A stretch of 64,000 nucleotides of DNA from Pullulanibacillus camelliae (GTDB lineage Bacteria; Bacillota; Bacilli; Bacillales; Sporolactobacillaceae), in the NCBI RefSeq assembly GCF_014642655.1, contig NZ_BMIR01000002.1, forward strand, positions 237,025 through 301,024. Direction: 5' to 3'. Shown here piece by piece: positions 1 to 8,733 of the stretch. The notes under the pieces were generated by a model. That model was not told where the DNA came from and made no database searches. It saw only the letters and a program-made list of their open reading frames with translations. The first letter of the stretch is position 1, and every line of letters starts with the position of its first letter. The translations under genes and the position numbers were made by a program.

Positions 1-2
1 TT

Positions 3-167
3 GGTAATGACGATATTACATCAACTGATACAGTCGCGCTCACTCAGCACTTATTAGGGAGATATGAATGGTTAGTTGATAAGACCATTGCAAGTACAGC
101 AATGAATAATGTTCGTGTTCTGCCACAAGTACACACCCTTTTATGGGGCAATAAAAGGGGCGTATAA
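3..167 (+). CDS. queE: 7-carboxy-7-deazaguanine synthase QueE, C-terminal part
   Basis: The gene enters from the left edge, so only the last 54 residues are present. QueE is a radical-SAM enzyme of queuosine precursor (preQ0) synthesis that converts 6-carboxytetrahydropterin to 7-carboxy-7-deazaguanine. The visible tail ends VLPQVHTLLWGNKRGV and is preceded by GNDDITSTD; both closely match the remembered C-terminus of Bacillus subtilis QueE. The SAM/iron-sulfur motif lies outside the window. An intrinsic terminator follows nine bases after the stop, so this is probably the last gene of a queuosine operon lying upstream. Confidence 0.9.
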   Translation, partial: GNDDITSTDTVALTQHLLGRYEWLVDKTIASTAMNNVRVLPQVHTLLWGNKRGV

Positions 168-175
168 GCCCTACC

Positions 176-203
176 ACCTATCGTTCAAACGATAGGTTTT
201 TTT
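176..203 (+). terminator. Intrinsic terminator after queE
   Basis: The stem ACCTATCG pairs with CGATAGGT around a six-base loop and is followed by seven T. A family A repeat begins about 12 bases behind the T-tract. Confidence 0.9.
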
Positions 204-214
204 AAAAGAAAAAA

Positions 215-285
215 AGTATAAAATTTCTGATCATGAGGACGGTGCGGATTTCCGCTCCAGACTGCTTGCTTTCTTCATGCCCACA
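215..285 (+). repeat. Family A repeat, left-end fragment (A1)
   Basis: It begins AGTATAAAATTTCTG, then TCATGAGGACGGTGCGGATT and TTCCGCTCCAG, like the copies at 37698, 42067, 59571 and 61817. Only the left quarter is recognisable; the internal hairpins and the terminal terminator are missing. It abuts a reversed family B fragment, so one element may have inserted into or replaced part of the other. Confidence 0.7.
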
Positions 286-329
286 CGATGTGGGTAGGGT
301 CGGCATTGTCACAGGACGTGACGTTTTTA

Positions 330-597
330 GCCGATCGTCCTTAGTTGCCTCTGCTCATTTTGGAATGGTTTTATCTGTGTTCCAAAATATTTATGAATAA
401 AAATTCCCTGTTCCTGCATCTGCTCGACTTGTTTCATCGTCAGCTTCCTAGGAACAATGCGTCGTTTAGTCGTGAAGTAACCCCTCATCCTGTCCCCATA
501 GGAGTCTCCTTCCGCATGTTGACTATGCTTCCTGTTTCCGTGGCTACTTATCGTTCGGTATTCGGATGATTTCTTTTCGTTTTGTCTCACTCTCTTT
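330..597 (-). repeat. Family B repeat, left part, reversed (B5)
   Basis: Read on the minus strand it starts GAGTGAGACAAAACGAAAAG and continues through the family B landmarks (AACGATAAGTAGCC, GGAGACTCCTA, TACTTCACGACTAAACGAC, GAAGCTGACGA). The right half with the covarying hairpin and the CTGTCCCAGCC end is absent. An open frame crosses it, but the same frame is broken in other copies, so it is not called as a gene. Confidence 0.75.
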
Positions 598-600
598 CAT

Positions 601-956
601 ATATAAGGCTAAGAGCATAGTTCTATAGGATCATAGCTATTATATTTCACTTTTGTTAATATTAAAAATATTAATATATTTACCAATTGATGCATAGAGT
701 ATACAACCTAGATGGAAAGCAATGTGCGCCTCTAATATATAGAGGTACACTGCCACAGTCGTTTTTGGACAAAGGTTTTTTATAGACAGACAGGAGTTTC
801 GCTAAAGGAAATGGAAAAGCCAAACAGATAACCTGTAATAAAAAGGGGGAGAGGGGACTCACGACTAAAAAGGATGTGTACAAGCATTGACTTGTGAAGC
901 CATATAAAGAATGGGGAATTCAGAAAAAAGCAACATACTCATAAGGAAGTGAATAG
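601..956. other. AT-rich gap upstream of the peptide transporter operon
   Basis: No convincing gene is visible. A weak promoter-like pair, TTGTTA at 653 and TATATT at 675 with a 16-base spacer, could serve the downstream operon and would leave a leader of about 270 bases. The segment at 915-930 (GGAATTCAGAAAAAAG) faintly resembles a CodY box, but with too many mismatches to call. Confidence 0.3.
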
Positions 957-1886
957 ATGGTCACTTACATACTGAGACGTTTTGGCGCCATGATCATCAC
1001 GTTATGGCTGATTGTCACCTTGACTTTTTTTCTAATGCATCTCGCACCTGGGTCACCCTTTAATCAAGAAAGAAATACGAATGCTGCTGTCCAAAAGAAT
1101 CTAATGGAGCATTACCATCTGAATGAGCCTATTGCTTTTCAATATCTCAGTTATCTCAAGTCTTTACTGCATTTTGATTTCGGAATGTCCATCACTCAGC
1201 CGGGACAAACCGTGAATGGATTATTAGCCCAAGGGTTTCCCGTGTCTTTTGAACTAGGGATGATGACTTTGGTGGTAGCTGTGCTCTCAGGGGTGATTTT
1301 AGGTGTCCTCGCCGCGTTAAAACATAACGGTATCATCGATTATTTGGCGATGACACTTGCTGTGATAGGGATATCCGTTCCTAATTTCATCATGGCTACC
1401 TTATTAATTCAAGAGTTAGCTGTACATTGGCATGTTCTCCCTGCTGCCACATGGTCAAGCCCAAAGCATGTGATCCTGCCGACAATTGCTTTAGCGACAG
1501 GCCCTATGGCCATCATTGCCCGCTTAACACGATCGAGCATGCTAGAAGTCCTAACACAGGATTATATTCGTACAGCGCGAGCTAAGGGGCTATCCCCTTA
1601 TAAAATCGTCGTTCGCCATGCTCTGCGCAATGCCTTACTCCCGGTTGTCACCATTTTGGGTACTTTAACTGCTGGCATCTTAACAGGGAGTTTTGTTATA
1701 GAAAAGATTTTTGCGATACCTGGTATGGGAAAATATTTTGTCGACAGCATTAACAGTAGGGATTATTTTGTCATCATGGGAACAACGGTTTTTTATAGTG
1801 GCTTTCTGATCATCATGCTCTTCTTGGTGGACATTGCTTATGGCTTTCTCGATCCAAGAATTAAGCTCCATAAGAAGGAGGGGTAA
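957..1886 (+). CDS. dppB: Peptide ABC transporter permease, DppB/OppB type
   Basis: A 309-residue inner-membrane permease of the binding-protein-dependent peptide importer family. It has an N-terminal membrane anchor (VTYILRRFG), six predicted hydrophobic segments, and the cytoplasmic EAA loop YIRTARAKGLSPYKIVVRH near residues 203-221, which docks the ATPases. AAGGAAG lies seven bases upstream of the ATG. It is the first gene of an eight-gene same-strand cluster with dppC, dppD, a binding protein and ykfB/C/D homologues, so the likely substrate is murein-derived or other short peptides. The assignment to Dpp rather than Opp is contextual. Confidence 0.9.
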   Translation: MVTYILRRFGAMIITLWLIVTLTFFLMHLAPGSPFNQERNTNAAVQKNLMEHYHLNEPIAFQYLSYLKSLLHFDFGMSITQPGQTVNGLLAQGFPVSFELGMMTLVVAVLSGVILGVLAALKHNGIIDYLAMTLAVIGISVPNFIMATLLIQELAVHWHVLPAATWSSPKHVILPTIALATGPMAIIARLTRSSMLEVLTQDYIRTARAKGLSPYKIVVRHALRNALLPVVTILGTLTAGILTGSFVIEKIFAIPGMGKYFVDSINSRDYFVIMGTTVFYSGFLIIMLFLVDIAYGFLDPRIKLHKKEG

Positions 1887-1891
1887 TCGCT

Positions 1892-2860
1892 ATGGCATTA
1901 AAAAATGTCAATGAGGATGAGACATTCTCCGATCACGTCTCTATTTCTATTCCGGACCATCTCTTTACGGAAAGAAGGCGGAGAAAAGTGGAAGCAGAAG
2001 CTGTTGTCCGCCCCAGCTTAAATTATTGGCAGGATGCTTGGAGACGGTTGCGTAAAAACAAGCTGGCTATGACGGGGCTTGTGTTGCTCATCATTCTTGT
2101 CGTATTAGCTATCTTTGCACCCATTTTTTCATCTCATAGTCCAACAAAGCAGGTTTTAACGGATCAGAATTTACCTCCTTCAAAAACCTATTGGTTTGGT
2201 ACCGACGCTTTAGGTAGAGATCTGTTTGCCCGCTCGTGGTATGGCGCACGCATCTCCCTATTTGTTGGTTTTATAGCTGCCTTTATTGATCTCTTTATTG
2301 GTGTGATTTACGGAGGAATTTCCGGTTATAAGGGTGGAAAAGTCGATAATGTCATGATGCGAATGGTTGAGATCCTTTATGGCTTGCCTTATTTGCTGAT
2401 GGTTATACTTTTGATGGTCGTTATGGGACCAGGCTTATCCACCATTATCGTTGCGCTTACTGCGACAGGATGGGTCGGCATGGCCAGAATCGTTAGAGGA
2501 CAGGTCTTGCAGATCAAAAATTATGAATTTGTATTGGCGTCGCAAACCTTTGGGACAAGGACACGGCGCATCATTCGAAAAAATCTACTCCCAAATACGA
2601 TGGGAACAATCATTGTGCAAATGACTTTGACGATTCCTTCAGCTATATTTTCAGAAGCCTTTCTAAGCTTTCTAGGATTGGGCGTTCAGCCGCCCTATGC
2701 GAGTTTAGGTCTCATGACTAATGATGGTCTATCGGCGATATTGACAGGGTATTGGTGGACGCTCTTTTTTCCAGCATTTATCATTTCATTAACCATGTAT
2801 GCATTTAATGTACTAGGTGATGGTCTACAAGATGCGCTTGATCCTAAACTTCGGAGGTGA
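1892..2860 (+). CDS. dppC: Peptide ABC transporter permease, DppC/OppC type
   Basis: A 322-residue partner permease. A roughly 45-residue hydrophilic N-terminal extension precedes the OppC N-terminal helix (WRRLRKNKLAMTGLVLL). The family signature FGTDALGRDLFARSWYGAR follows the first periplasmic loop, and the EAA loop is FGTRTRRIIRKNLLPNT. It starts five bases after dppB (SD AAGGAGGGG) and its stop region carries the GGAGGTG Shine-Dalgarno of dppD, indicating tight translational coupling. Five to six membrane spans are apparent. With DppB it should form the heterodimeric channel. Confidence 0.9.
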   Translation: MALKNVNEDETFSDHVSISIPDHLFTERRRRKVEAEAVVRPSLNYWQDAWRRLRKNKLAMTGLVLLIILVVLAIFAPIFSSHSPTKQVLTDQNLPPSKTYWFGTDALGRDLFARSWYGARISLFVGFIAAFIDLFIGVIYGGISGYKGGKVDNVMMRMVEILYGLPYLLMVILLMVVMGPGLSTIIVALTATGWVGMARIVRGQVLQIKNYEFVLASQTFGTRTRRIIRKNLLPNTMGTIIVQMTLTIPSAIFSEAFLSFLGLGVQPPYASLGLMTNDGLSAILTGYWWTLFFPAFIISLTMYAFNVLGDGLQDALDPKLRR

Positions 2861-2865
2861 ACAGC

Positions 2866-3861
2866 TTGAGTGAGACTATACTTGAAATCAAGGATTTACA
2901 CGTCTCCTTCACCACTTACGGTGGAGAGGTACAGGCCGTTCGCGGGGTAAATGTTACCTTAAATAGAGGAGAAACGTTAGCAATTGTAGGTGAGTCGGGA
3001 TGTGGAAAAACCGTGACATCACAGAGTATCATGCGTTTGACAGCGGGCAATATAACTAAAGGCTCCATCCGCTTTAAGGGGAAGGATTTAACACGTTTGA
3101 CAGAGAAGCAGATGCGAGATATTCGTGGCTCGGACATTTCAATGATCTTTCAAGATCCAATGACCTCTCTTAATCCGACACTGACAGTCGGTAAACAAAT
3201 CATAGAGGGGGTTGAACGGCATCAAAACATCTCGCGGCATGATGCAGAACGATTGGCATTGGAAATATTCGATTGGGTGGGTATTGCCAATGGAAAAGAG
3301 CGATTGAAGCAATACCCTCACCAATTTAGTGGAGGCATGAGGCAAAGAATCATGATTGCAATGGCCCTTGTTTGCAAGCCATCGATCTTAATAGCTGATG
3401 AACCGACAACGGCTTTGGACGTTACCATCCAAGCACAGATTTTGGAGTTATTCAAAGAAATTCAGAGAGAGACGGGTGTCTCTATCATTTTAATTACACA
3501 TGACATGGGTGTGGTTGCTCAAGTCTCTGATCGGATCGCGATTATGTATGCGGGGAAAGTCGTTGAGATCGGTCGTAGAAAAGATATTTTTTATCGACCG
3601 CAGCATCCTTACACGAAGGGGTTATTGCATTCCATTCCAAGAATGGACAGTGAAGAGGATGAGCTAATTCCTATTCCGGGGACGCCACCTGATTTATTTT
3701 CACCACCTAAAGGCTGCCCATTTGTTGCGCGCTGTCCTTTTGCGATGGAGGTTTGTGAGCAGTATCAGCCGATAACAACGGCTATAAGCTCTGATCATGC
3801 GGTGGATTGCTGGCTCCAAGATGAACGCGCCAAGCAAGTGACCTTTACTGGAGAAGTATAA
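2866..3861 (+). CDS. dppD: Peptide ABC transporter ATPase, DppD/OppD type
   Basis: A 331-residue ABC ATPase with Walker A GESGCGKT, signature FSGGMRQRI, Walker B ILIADEPTTALD, the H-loop THDMG, and a C-terminal oligopeptide-transporter extension carrying the Cys-rich segment CPFVARCPFAMEVC. I place the start at TTG 2866 because GGAGGTG at 2853-2859 sits at ideal spacing; a GTG at 2857 is in frame but lies inside that Shine-Dalgarno and has none of its own. It powers the DppBC channel, probably as a heterodimer with the YkfD-like ATPase encoded downstream. Confidence 0.9.
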   Translation: MSETILEIKDLHVSFTTYGGEVQAVRGVNVTLNRGETLAIVGESGCGKTVTSQSIMRLTAGNITKGSIRFKGKDLTRLTEKQMRDIRGSDISMIFQDPMTSLNPTLTVGKQIIEGVERHQNISRHDAERLALEIFDWVGIANGKERLKQYPHQFSGGMRQRIMIAMALVCKPSILIADEPTTALDVTIQAQILELFKEIQRETGVSIILITHDMGVVAQVSDRIAIMYAGKVVEIGRRKDIFYRPQHPYTKGLLHSIPRMDSEEDELIPIPGTPPDLFSPPKGCPFVARCPFAMEVCEQYQPITTAISSDHAVDCWLQDERAKQVTFTGEV

Positions 3862-3895
3862 GTCGACTAAAAATAAGAATATGGGGGTTAATAGG

Positions 3896-5521
3896 ATGAA
3901 AAAGCGTTTCAATCTAATTTGTACTCTGCTTTTAGCGCTCTCTCTTGTTGGCTGTTCAACAACACAGTCCTCATCCTCGGGAAGTAGCGATGGAAAAACC
4001 AAGGCATCAAGTGGAAAAAAAGTCCTCCATCTCAATAATGGCAATGAACCGACTTCCTTTGATCCAGCCCAAGGGTTTGATGCCGTTTCATGGAATGCAC
4101 TCAATAATATAATGGAGGGTTTAACACGATTAGGGAAGGATAACAAAGCCGCACCGGCTATGGCGGAAAGCTGGGATGTATCAAAGGATGGTAAAACGTA
4201 TACCTTTCATATACGACAACATGCCAAGTGGACAAATGGGGATCCCGTTACCGCGAACGATTTCGTTTATGCTTGGAAGCGCCTGTTAGATCCAAAGACG
4301 GCATCTCCTGCTGCCTTTCTAGGAGACCCCATTGCTGGAGCAACGGCGTATAATAGCGGAAAAGGCAGCGCTGATGACGTACAGGTTATAGCGAGTGATG
4401 CCCATACGTTAAAAGTCACCTTAACAGATCCTAATCCATCCTTTCTGAATATTATTACAAACCCTTGCTTCTTCCCCATTGATGAGAAGGTAGCAAAAGC
4501 GAATCCGAATTGGTTTAAAGAAGCCAAGACTTTTGTAGGCAACGGTCCATTTAAACTGACACAATGGGTTCATAATAGCAAAATGGTGATGAAGAAAAAC
4601 GAAAACTACTGGGATGCGGACACTGTTAAGCTTATGGAAGTCGATTGGGCAATGGTCAATGATTCCAACACGGAATATCAGATGTTTCAATCCGGTCAAT
4701 TAGATGAATCAAGTGTGCCAGCAGATCTCTCGGATCAACTCTTTAAACAAGGGAAAGTAAAGGTAAGTTCACAAGCTGGGACTGAATTTTATCGTTTTAA
4801 TACAAAAATGGCACCCTTCCAAAATGCAAAGATTCGCAAAGCCTTTGCAATGGCAGTGGATCAAGAACAACTTATTAAGTATGTTATAAAAAGTCAAGAA
4901 AAGCCGGCTCATGCCTTTGTTTCGCCAGGGATTGTCGATACCTCAGGGAAGGATTTTCGAAGTGAAGGCAAATCCTATAATGCATTCAATGCCAAAGAAG
5001 CCAAGCAGCTTCTTAAGGAGGGCATGAAAGAAGAAGGCTATAAGACATTGCCGCAGGTCACTTTGACTTATAGTACAGATGATACTAATAAAAAGGTTGC
5101 AGAAGCCTTACAGCAAATGTTCAAAAAGACATTGGGGATCAACGTAAAGCTTGCCAATATGGAATGGAATGTCTTCTCTGATGAACAAAAGAAATTAAAA
5201 CTCCAGCTTTCGCGTAGCTCGTTCCTTGCTGACTATGCCGATCCGATTAATTATCTCGTTAGCTTCACAACAGACTCTAGCATGAATCGAACAGGGTGGA
5301 GTAACAAGCAATATGACCAATTGATCGCGCAAGCCCAGAAAGAAACAGATGAAGCTCAACGGAATGCCGATTTGCATCAGGCAGAGGATATTTTATTTGA
5401 TCAAGCCCCTATCTTTACTATTAAGTTTTATGATCAGGAGTACCTGCAAAAAGACAATGTCAAAGGCATCGTTCGTCATCCTGTTGGCTACCTAGAATTA
5501 AAATGGGCCCAAGTCCAATAA
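3896..5521 (+). CDS. dppE: Peptide-binding lipoprotein (SBP family 5, DppE/OppA type)
   Basis: A 541-residue extracellular substrate-binding lipoprotein. The signal peptide MKKRFNLICTLLLALSLVGC ends in a lipobox with the lipidated Cys at residue 20, followed by a Ser-rich linker. The mature protein has SBP family 5 landmarks (LNNGNEPTSFDPA, LTRLGKDNKAAPAMAESWDV, ENYWDADTVKL). ATG 3896 is preferred over ATG 3881 because GGGGG at 3883 is correctly spaced and the signal peptide then begins MKKR. It should capture peptides and deliver them to the DppBC channel. The position before ykfB suggests murein peptides, but specificity cannot be read from the sequence. Confidence 0.9.
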   Translation: MKKRFNLICTLLLALSLVGCSTTQSSSSGSSDGKTKASSGKKVLHLNNGNEPTSFDPAQGFDAVSWNALNNIMEGLTRLGKDNKAAPAMAESWDVSKDGKTYTFHIRQHAKWTNGDPVTANDFVYAWKRLLDPKTASPAAFLGDPIAGATAYNSGKGSADDVQVIASDAHTLKVTLTDPNPSFLNIITNPCFFPIDEKVAKANPNWFKEAKTFVGNGPFKLTQWVHNSKMVMKKNENYWDADTVKLMEVDWAMVNDSNTEYQMFQSGQLDESSVPADLSDQLFKQGKVKVSSQAGTEFYRFNTKMAPFQNAKIRKAFAMAVDQEQLIKYVIKSQEKPAHAFVSPGIVDTSGKDFRSEGKSYNAFNAKEAKQLLKEGMKEEGYKTLPQVTLTYSTDDTNKKVAEALQQMFKKTLGINVKLANMEWNVFSDEQKKLKLQLSRSSFLADYADPINYLVSFTTDSSMNRTGWSNKQYDQLIAQAQKETDEAQRNADLHQAEDILFDQAPIFTIKFYDQEYLQKDNVKGIVRHPVGYLELKWAQVQ

Positions 5522-5536
5522 ATAAGAAGGCTATAA

Positions 5537-5563
5537 GGGGAGAGAGATCTCCTCTCTTTCTTT
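5537..5563 (+). terminator. Weak hairpin between binding protein and ykfB
   Basis: AGAGAG pairs with CTCTCT and is followed by a T-rich stretch. It could act as a partial terminator or 3'-stabilising hairpin that keeps binding-protein mRNA abundant relative to the downstream enzymes. The stem is short. Confidence 0.35.
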
Positions 5564-5678
5564 CACATTTAAGAGCTGTATAGGCTACAAATAGCATAGA
5601 ATAAAGGAACGATGGCTAGTCTGGGGAGCTTAATTTTATGAATCTTTCTTAAGAATGAATAGAGAAGGTGTTAGGCGA

Positions 5679-6779
5679 ATGAAAGTAGACAGACTAAAAA
5701 CATATCGTCTTAGTGTTCCATTAAAGAAGCCATTTAAAACTGCTCTACGAACGGTATACACTGCAGATGTGCTTGTTGTCAGATTGACCTGTGATAATGG
5801 CCTTGTCGGTTGGGGCGAGGCCCCACCAACTGTTGTGATTACTGGGGATAGTCTTGCTAGCATTGAGTCTGCAATCCATGATGTATTGAAACCGTTGATT
5901 ATCGGAAAAAGTCTACTCAACTATGAAGCTATTTTTCACGCTATGGACCGTGCATTGGTTCATAATAGTAGTGCGAAGGCGGCGCTGGATATGGCCATTT
6001 ATGATTGTCTCGCTCAGAAGGCTGGCATGCCTCTTTATCAATTTCTTGGCGGTTATCAGTCGGAATTTATGACAGATTATACAGTTAGTGTCAACTCTCC
6101 ATCCGAAATGGGAGAGGATGCTGTTCATTATGTTAAAGATGGGTTCAGTATTCTTAAAGTGAAAGTGGGCAAGGCGTCTATTGCAGAGGATATTGAACGG
6201 GTATCAGAAGTACGCAGGCGTGTCGGTCCGAAAATTAGGCTACGCCTTGATGCCAATCAAGGCTGGGAGGTTAAGGAGGCCATTCGGGTGATTCAAAAAA
6301 TGGAGGACTTGGGCTTAGATATCGACTGGGTGGAACAGCCGGTTAAAGCTCATGATATAGATGGATTAAAGAGGGTGACAGATGCCGTTTTAACACCGAT
6401 CATGGCAGATGAATCTGTCTTTTCACCCCAACAAGCTTTTGAAGTATTAAGCAAAAGAGCTGCCGATATGATTAATATTAAGCTGATGAAAGCAGGTGGG
6501 ATATATTCTGCGCAAAAAATTAATGATATGGCCCAGATTTGTGGTGTTAAGTGTATGGTTGGCAGTATGATTGAGACAAAATTAGGGATCACTGCGGCCG
6601 CACATTTTGCTGCAAGTAAACAAAATATTATTTGTTATGATTTTGACGCTCCGCTTATGTTATCCAAAGAGATTGTGCAGGGGGGCGTGCACTATAATGG
6701 CAGCATACTAAAACTTACGGGGGCACATGGACTTGGTATCAAAAGTGTGGATATAGGGAGGGAAGAGCATGAATCATGA
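5679..6779 (+). CDS. ykfB: L-Ala-D/L-Glu epimerase (enolase superfamily)
   Basis: A 366-residue muconate-lactonizing subgroup enzyme that interconverts L-Ala-D-Glu and L-Ala-L-Glu, a step in reusing murein peptides. With the start at ATG 5679 (SD AAGGTG), the acid-base lysines fall at K160, K162 and K268 and the Mg ligands at D191, E219 and D244, the numbering I recall for B. subtilis YkfB. This supports both function and start; the upstream ATG 5655 lacks support. The motifs are LKVKVGKA, RLDANQGW, WVEQPV, MADES and INIKLMKAGG. The stop overlaps the start of ykfC. Confidence 0.95.
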   Translation: MKVDRLKTYRLSVPLKKPFKTALRTVYTADVLVVRLTCDNGLVGWGEAPPTVVITGDSLASIESAIHDVLKPLIIGKSLLNYEAIFHAMDRALVHNSSAKAALDMAIYDCLAQKAGMPLYQFLGGYQSEFMTDYTVSVNSPSEMGEDAVHYVKDGFSILKVKVGKASIAEDIERVSEVRRRVGPKIRLRLDANQGWEVKEAIRVIQKMEDLGLDIDWVEQPVKAHDIDGLKRVTDAVLTPIMADESVFSPQQAFEVLSKRAADMINIKLMKAGGIYSAQKINDMAQICGVKCMVGSMIETKLGITAAAHFAASKQNIICYDFDAPLMLSKEIVQGGVHYNGSILKLTGAHGLGIKSVDIGREEHES

Positions 6780-7671
6780 GGCCTGTGTCCGTGTCAATGT
6801 GGCAACACTTTGGTCGACATCAGAATCGGCAAGGGATGTAGATCGTCCTGTCATCGTTTCATCACCAGCAATCAGTGAATGGTTGAATGCGCTTAGTCAT
6901 GAAGCGCGAGCAGCTCTTAGCAGTCAAAATCTTGTACAATCTCAAGCTTTGTTGGGGCAAACAGTTCAAGTGATTGAAGAAAAAGGGGACTGGGCCCAGG
7001 TCGTTATATTAGACCAGCCCTCCTCCAAAGACCCTAGAGGCTATCCAGGATGGATGCCAAAGGCTCAGCTTTCTAATCAAATGCCGCCAAAAGAAGGAGC
7101 AATTGCTATTGTTAAAACGCCTTTATGTCCTTTATATGATGACCATAAACAACTAGAAATGCTCGCAAGCTACGAAACTTATCTGCCAATAGTAGCAGTG
7201 GAAAAGGCCTTGGTCAGGGTATGGACCCCGAATGGTGAGAGATATTTACATGCTTCAGATGTTGAAACGTATACTTATGATGAAGGAGTGCCACAAAAAG
7301 GTGGAGACCAGATTGTGGAGTGTGCTGAACTCTTTTTAAACCTTCCTTATTTATGGGGAGGAATGTCAGGTTTTGGGTTTGATTGCTCAGGTTTTTCTTA
7401 TACCATGTGTCGTGCCAACGGGTATCGTATCCCTCGCGATGCCCATGATCAAGCTGATCATGGAAAGCGGGTTTCGATGGAGGAGCTTGAGCCTGGTGAT
7501 TTATTATTTTTCTCGCATAATGCTGACAAAAAAAGGATACATCATGTGGGAATTTATTATGGCGATGGGTGTATGATACATGCGCCCAATACAGGAAAGG
7601 CTGTTGAAATTATCTCATTAGAAGGCACTGTGTATGCCAAAGAATTTTGTTTAGCAAGGCGCTATCACTAA
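6769..7671 (+). CDS. ykfC: Gamma-D-glutamyl-L-diamino acid endopeptidase (NlpC/P60)
   Basis: A 300-residue cysteine peptidase that cuts the gamma-D-Glu-diaminopimelate bond of murein peptides, leaving L-Ala-D-Glu for YkfB. Two SH3-like regions occupy about residues 55-170 and an NlpC/P60 domain the rest. The catalytic Cys206 (FDCSGF), His259 (IHHVGIY) and His271 (IHAPNTG) have spacings of 53 and 12 residues, identical to C238/H291/H303 recalled for Bacillus cereus YkfC. No signal peptide is present, consistent with cytoplasmic action on imported peptides. It overlaps ykfB by 11 bases. Confidence 0.93.
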   Translation: MNHEACVRVNVATLWSTSESARDVDRPVIVSSPAISEWLNALSHEARAALSSQNLVQSQALLGQTVQVIEEKGDWAQVVILDQPSSKDPRGYPGWMPKAQLSNQMPPKEGAIAIVKTPLCPLYDDHKQLEMLASYETYLPIVAVEKALVRVWTPNGERYLHASDVETYTYDEGVPQKGGDQIVECAELFLNLPYLWGGMSGFGFDCSGFSYTMCRANGYRIPRDAHDQADHGKRVSMEELEPGDLLFFSHNADKKRIHHVGIYYGDGCMIHAPNTGKAVEIISLEGTVYAKEFCLARRYH

Positions 7672-7707
7672 GTTTGTCTACTGGAAGAATGTTTGGGGGT
7701 ATGGCAT

Positions 7708-8733
7708 ATGACACGAAGCGATAAACTGGTTGAAGTCAAGCATTTAAAGAAATATTTTGATATGGGCAAAGGAAAGCAGCTTAAAGCTGTCGACGATGTT
7801 TCCTTTCATATATTAAGAGGGGAAACTTTTGGATTAGTTGGTGAGTCTGGCTGTGGCAAGTCGACAACCGGGAGAACCATGATGCGGCTGTATCAAAGGA
7901 CTGCGGGACAAGTCCTTTTGGATGGTGAAGATGTTCATCAGCTCGGAAAAAAAGAGCGGTTAAGGCTGACCAAACGCAGTCAAATGATCTTTCAGGATCC
8001 CTATGCGTCCTTAAATCCACGTTCAACGATTGCTGAAATTTTATCGGAGCCTATGGATGTTCACAGTCTATACGAAGGGACAAAAAGAAAGGCCAGGATT
8101 CATGAACTACTGGACATAGTCGGCTTGAGTCCGGATCATGCGAATCGCTATCCTCATGAGTTTAGTGGCGGACAACGCCAGCGTATTGGGATTGCAAGAG
8201 CCCTTTCTGTAGACCCTGAATTTATTATTGCGGATGAGCCCATCTCTGCTTTAGATGTTTCTGTTCAAGCTCAAGTCGTCAACTTAATGAAGGCCTTGCA
8301 AAAAGAACGGGAGCTCACGTATTTATTTATTGCCCATGACCTATCTATGGTTAAGCATATTAGTGATCGCATTGGCGTGATGTACCTTGGACACCTTGTC
8401 GAGCTCACATCCAGTAAAGAGCTTTATCGAACGCCTTTACACCCTTATACGCAAGCTCTATTATCCGCTATCCCAATTCCAGATCCTGAAATAGAGGATA
8501 AGAGAGAACGCATCATTCTAAAGGGTGAGATTCCCAGTCCTGTAGATCCCCCCAGTGGTTGTGTCTTCCGGACGCGCTGTCCAGCTGCTATAGAGATTTG
8601 TGCCCAGCATAAGCCTGAATGGAAGGAAATTGATGACCATCACTATGTTGCCTGTCATCTTTTAAATAAGGAGAAACCGATGAGAAAAGAGAAGGCGATG
8701 GCTGTCCACATTGGAGGGCATGACAATGACTGA
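7708..8733 (+). CDS. ykfD: Peptide ABC transporter ATPase (YkfD/OppF type)
   Basis: A 341-residue ABC ATPase with Walker A GESGCGKST, signature FSGGQRQRI, Walker B FIIADEPISALD, H-loop AHDLS and the C-terminal oligopeptide-transporter extension (CVFRTRCPAAIEIC). ATG 7708 lies behind GGGGGT; a TTG at 7693 is in frame but unsupported. It is probably the second ATPase of the importer, pairing with DppD. Placing this gene after ykfC matches B. subtilis ykfABCD order. The stop overlaps the next start by eight bases. Confidence 0.9.
   Translation: MTRSDKLVEVKHLKKYFDMGKGKQLKAVDDVSFHILRGETFGLVGESGCGKSTTGRTMMRLYQRTAGQVLLDGEDVHQLGKKERLRLTKRSQMIFQDPYASLNPRSTIAEILSEPMDVHSLYEGTKRKARIHELLDIVGLSPDHANRYPHEFSGGQRQRIGIARALSVDPEFIIADEPISALDVSVQAQVVNLMKALQKERELTYLFIAHDLSMVKHISDRIGVMYLGHLVELTSSKELYRTPLHPYTQALLSAIPIPDPEIEDKRERIILKGEIPSPVDPPSGCVFRTRCPAAIEICAQHKPEWKEIDDHHYVACHLLNKEKPMRKEKAMAVHIGGHDND

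Noticed and set aside
327-590. An 87-codon minus-strand frame and a 74-codon plus-strand frame in the left gap
   Set aside because: Both run through a family B repeat; the corresponding frames are broken in the other copies and have no ribosome site.
915-930. CodY-box-like sequence upstream of the dpp/ykf operon
   Set aside because: About six mismatches to the 15-base consensus and a position next to the ribosome site; it would be chosen only because ykf genes are known CodY targets.
3700-4146. 148-codon minus-strand frame across the dppD/binding-protein junction
   Set aside because: Antisense to two clearly functional genes.
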